Shown: piece after piece, positions 60,763-64,000 of the stretch
Numbering within the stretch: position 1 is the first letter of the stretch
Layout of the letters: each line of letters begins with the position of its first letter
Assembly: GCA_030272585.1 (NCBI GenBank)
Contig: BSYQ01000011.1
Span: forward strand, 1,364,001 to 1,428,000
Direction: 5' to 3'
Length of the DNA stretch: 64,000 nt
Origin: Bryopsis sp. KO-2023
Taxonomy: Eukaryota > Chlorophyta > Ulvophyceae > Bryopsidales > Bryopsidaceae
The notes under the pieces: generated by a model
What the model was told of the DNA's origin: nothing
Database searches by the model: none
What the model saw: only the letters and a program-made list of their open reading frames with translations
Program-made: the position numbers and the translations under genes

Positions 60763-62579
60763 GATGACGATCAGCAGCACACCACCGCGAGAAAATGAAA
60801 AGAACACTGCCACGAATTCCGGGTACCAATGTCTCCTTCGTCCGGGTTTGCATACTTCATCGAGATACGTTTAGTGATACGTTGTGGGGGGCTTTTGTAA
60901 CGCTCAACTTCCTCCTCGAATTGTGGCTTAGCTAGATGTTCCATCTCTAACGGGATGGCGAGCAACGCAGACTCCGTTGCGTTTCAAAAGTAGCTGTAAA
61001 CTGGAGAGAACCTCGCTCTGTCAACCTTTGTCATCCGGCGTTTTGTCGTTTCCGTCGTTTTCCATCGAGGTCTGTATCTGTCAAATCATGGCTTGCTCCA
61101 ATCCCAATGGTGGACGTTGCAGAGGTGGAGGTGGCGCCGGTGGTGGTCAGCGCAACGAGTTTCAGGGTCACAACCAAGGCCAACATCGCGGCGGTTGTAA
61201 CCCCAAACCACGTCGCCTCCACCGATTTCGTCGTCCCTGCAGCGGGAGTAGGTGTGTTTGGTAGTAATCGGGAAGGACAAGACTTAGTTGGGCTAGATTG
61301 GGTTGATCCGGCTTCGAGTAGACCTTGATTTGGATCAAGTACATTTGTGATGGGATGTGGGAAGATATATTGGACGAGTTTATGGACGTTGGGACCTTTT
61401 TGCTTTGGATTGTAAGTCTTCCTTTGGAGTGGGACTGTGGCGTGTGTGACAAGAGCGGTCAAGACGACGTTTTGGGTGGTTTCGGAGCCAACAAGGAGAC
61501 TTTTTAGCTCTCCTGATCCAAGGAAGAACCAAGGAAGGCTTGCAACCCTTAGCAAGGGTCGAGACAAGTGCAAGGGAGGTCTTTCCCTAGTGGAAGTGAA
61601 GTGAGCACTTGCAGGAGTGAAGAGAAGGACCCATAGGGGTATTCGCTCCTCAAAAGAATACAAGGACGAGCTTGAGTCGCTCAAAAAGTTAAAGAGAAGG
61701 CGAAGAAGTTCTGTGGTTTTTGGGATCTGTGTTAGGTTAAGATCTTAACCTAAGGGTTGGTCAGGAGTGCGCTTGCGCCGCTTTTGTCTTGTTTTTCTGT
61801 GAGTTGCGTGGTGGCGTTTTCAAAAGAAACGAGAGGCGAGAGTTGGTGCTGTGTAGCTACTGCCGAGGTTTTATAGGTTTTCGTTTCCAGTGGTGTTTCG
61901 GAGTAGGAGTGGTATTGCCGTTTTGCAAAAGAAGCGAGAAGGCGAGACGGTGCTGTGTAGCGACTGCCGAGGTTTTATAGGTTTTCGTTTGCAGTGGCGT
62001 TTTCCGAAGTAGGAGTGTTGGCTGAGTAGAGATCTGTCGCTAAGAAAGAAGAAGGCGAGAGTCAGTGTTGTGTAGCGACTGCCGAGGTTTTATAGGTTTT
62101 CGTTTGCAGTGGCGTTTTCCGAAGTAGGAGTGTTGACTGAGTAGAGGTCTGTCGCTGGCGCGTACAGCAGGGTCGGCTGTTTTGTTTGGGGTGTTTTTCC
62201 TTTCACAGAGTCGCTCTTTTCTAAGAAACAAGATCTCCAGCGGTTTTCTTCGATCGTGTGAGGTGTCGTTCCAGTGTTTCGTAAAGTGGACGAGACTTTG
62301 TTTTGGTTACTTTGTTTCGGTGTCGGAAGTTTACTTTGGTTGAAGTCGACAGTGTTATTGTGGGACGTTCAAGTCGGCGATGGTTACAGCGTAAGGGACT
62401 TTTCGAAGTAGATCTGTAGGAGTCTGTTGTTTGTCTTGGAAACAGTGGAGACGGAAGTTTTTGCCGTTGAAGTGTTTGAGAAAGAACGACGAAAAAGAAA
62501 AAAAAAAGATCTCACTGCTCACACTCACACTTCTGTGGGTAGGAGTCGGCGACGGACAGAAAGAGGTTTTTTTTTGGGC
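60763..62579. other. Upstream region of the second retroelement, with an array of monomers
   Basis: Open frames at about 60977-61330 (plus; Gly/Arg-rich from 61088) and 61684-61031 (minus) overlap each other and carry no recognisable domain. The tandem array at 61825-62160 lies within. The region may be the untranslated leader or first reading frame of the LINE element that starts to be recognisable at 62580. Confidence 0.35.
61825..62160 (+). repeat. Three tandem monomers of about 104-115 bp
   Basis: The core TGCCGAGGTTTTATAGGTTT recurs at 61861, 61965 and 62080, followed each time by a TTTTCGTTTGCAGTGG-type stretch. The second and third units are nearly identical over about 90 bp. Confidence 0.7.
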
Positions 62580-64000
62580 GCACGTTGTGTTTCTATTAGT
62601 CCTCATATATACAAGCTTTTTGCTTATGTACTTTTGAATCGTGTCCAAGATCCCTTTTCTACGATTAGACATGTTTGTCAAGGGGGTTTTGGTAAATTTT
62701 GCTTACCGGAATTTTTTGTCTTCTCGGTTTGGGCTCTTATTTTTCTGTCAAAAAAATCTAAGAAGGGGTTAATTTTAATCTTCTTAGATTTATTAAAAGC
62801 CTTTGATCGAGTTTCTCATCCCCATCTCTTTTTTGAGTTAGCAAGGACTGGGGTGCCAGACAAGATTTTGAAGGTTTTGGCTTTTATTTATGCGAATGCT
62901 ATATCTCGAGTTCGATGTACTTCTGGTGTTTCGAATAATTTTATTCAAGGTAGAGGGGTACGTCAGGGTTGTCCTCTTAGTCCGGAATTATATAAGGCTT
63001 ATCATGATAATTTGATTCGTGCTATTGAACATTCTGGGATTAGACCTATTTCTTTTGATAATGTATGTATTCCGGCGTTAGCGTTTGCTGATGATACTAT
63101 GATTCCGATTCAGTATACGGAAGATTTGAATTGTCTTAATGACGCTTTAGCGGGTTGTTCTGCTAGTTGGGGGATTGCTGAGAACGTTTCGAAAAGGGGT
63201 GTGGTGGTGATTAACTTTCCTAATGTTCATGGAGTACAGATTGGTGATTCTTTTATAACGGCTACTAAAACTTTTCGCTATTTAGGGGTTTTTTTTGGTA
63301 CTGGGTCAAACATTTTCTTACCGCACTTTCAACATATTGGTCGTAAAATGTCTTCTTCTCTTGGATTGCTTTATAGTCATTTGTCGAAACATAAAATTGA
63401 AGATCCTCGGGTTAAATATAATTTGTTTAAACAATTCGTTTTTGGTTCAATAAATTTTGGGAGTGCTATTTGGTATTTGTTTTTGACTAAAGGACAGAGG
63501 GATTCGCTTGAGCGGTCTCATTTGGCTTTTTTACGGTTTTGTTTAAATTTGCCTCGGCGTGCTCCCACGGAGGTGTTATATGCGGATATGGGGACTTACC
63601 CTTTAGAGTTTTTTTTTAGGCGTCTAATTTTTAGATTCTGGAATAAACTTTTTTCTCTTCCTGAGGAACATCCATCTAAGGCTATTTTTAATAGTCTTTT
63701 GGATGAACATAGGTGTGGTTCGTCTTGGGTGGTCAGGGTTGAGTCTTTGGTGAAAGAGCACTTAATTTCTTTTTCTGGAAAGAGCATTATTGATATTAGG
63801 CTGTGGTCTTCTAATTTTAAGAATCATTTTTCGAGGTTGACTTTTTCGTCGGAGAAGTCCCATGTTCGATATTTTTTTAGTCAAATCAAACGGAATATTC
63901 GATTCTTGGATTGCCTTTCTGTCCTTTCGACAAGTTCTCTGCGAAAAATTTATTGTGCCTTTCGGGCGGGGGTTCATGGTCTTCAGGTAGATTCGGGTCG
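62580..64000 (+). CDS. LINE-type reverse transcriptase, copy 2 (partial, runs off the right edge)
   Basis: The frame is open from about 62580 to the window end, about 473 codons with no stop. It begins inside the RT domain (VSISPHIYKLFAYVLLNRV, CQGGFGKF), then LIFLDLLKAFDRVSHPHLF, VRQGCPLSPELYKAY, ALAFADDT (the canonical FADD box) and FRYLGVFFGTG. The thumb and C-terminal region align by eye with copy 1 (FKQFVFGSINFGSAIWYLF against FRQFVLGTINHGAGMWYPF). No endonuclease or N-terminal part is seen; the 5' end joins monomer-array DNA. The lack of stops over 1.4 kb suggests a younger copy than the one at 55.6-59.0 kb. Confidence 0.8.

Noticed and set aside
61031-61684. 217-codon open frame on the minus strand
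   Set aside because: Low-complexity Ser/Thr/Ala content, overlaps competing frames on the plus strand, and lies in the presumed leader of a retroelement. No motif.

Overview
The window is nuclear DNA of an intron-rich eukaryote, most likely a unicellular alga or other protist. Genes are split by short introns with GT-AG ends and poly-T tracts. Several encode purely eukaryotic proteins: a condensin D2-type HEAT protein, a dynein heavy-chain piece, a C2-lipase and a thrombospondin-repeat membrane protease. An M11 (gametolysin-type) peptidase, a flagellar-type dynein piece and a short CCCTAAA run point weakly to an algal lineage; I cannot name the species.

Layout. 0-8.6 kb: the end of a small membrane protein, a gene-poor stretch, then a large minus-strand NACHT ATPase with about 18 HEAT repeats (an NLR-like receptor). 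8.6-21.9 kb: a graveyard of mobile elements and gene fragments: two palindromic CTGTGCA elements, two copies of another small repeat, a 539-bp TRIM-like element inside a SWIM zinc-finger gene remnant, a hairpin cluster behind a TATA-like box, a dynein exon, a truncated condensin D2 gene and a CCCCGCACAG palindrome.

21.9-54.7 kb is dominated by an inverted duplication. Two arms of about 11.5 kb (about 21916-33365 and 43192-54736) face each other across a 9.8-kb spacer. Each arm carries a small unknown gene and an 18-exon gene for a roughly 2,190-residue membrane-anchored M11 metalloprotease with TSP1, LamG-like, EGF-like and Cys-rich repeats. The left copy is open and phase-consistent over all 18 exons; the right copy seems to lose frame at exon 13. 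The spacer holds three single-copy genes: a secreted protein with Lys/Tyr decapeptide repeats, a Lys-rich protein that is probably nuclear, and a C2-domain class 3 lipase.

54.7-64 kb is retrotransposon territory: an endonuclease-domain fragment right at the outer edge of the right arm, a LINE-type reverse transcriptase on the minus strand split by a GATC-saturated palindromic element with an 8-bp target duplication, a poorly resolved gene, tandem about 110-bp monomers, and a second reverse transcriptase of the same family that runs off the right end.

The best candidates for something undescribed are the GATC-saturated element with two outward-facing tRNA-Leu-like modules, the NACHT-HEAT receptor with recently expanded repeats, and the inverted duplication of the ADAMTS-like M11 protease. 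All exon models were made by eye from splice signals, phase and protein sense; no homology search was run.
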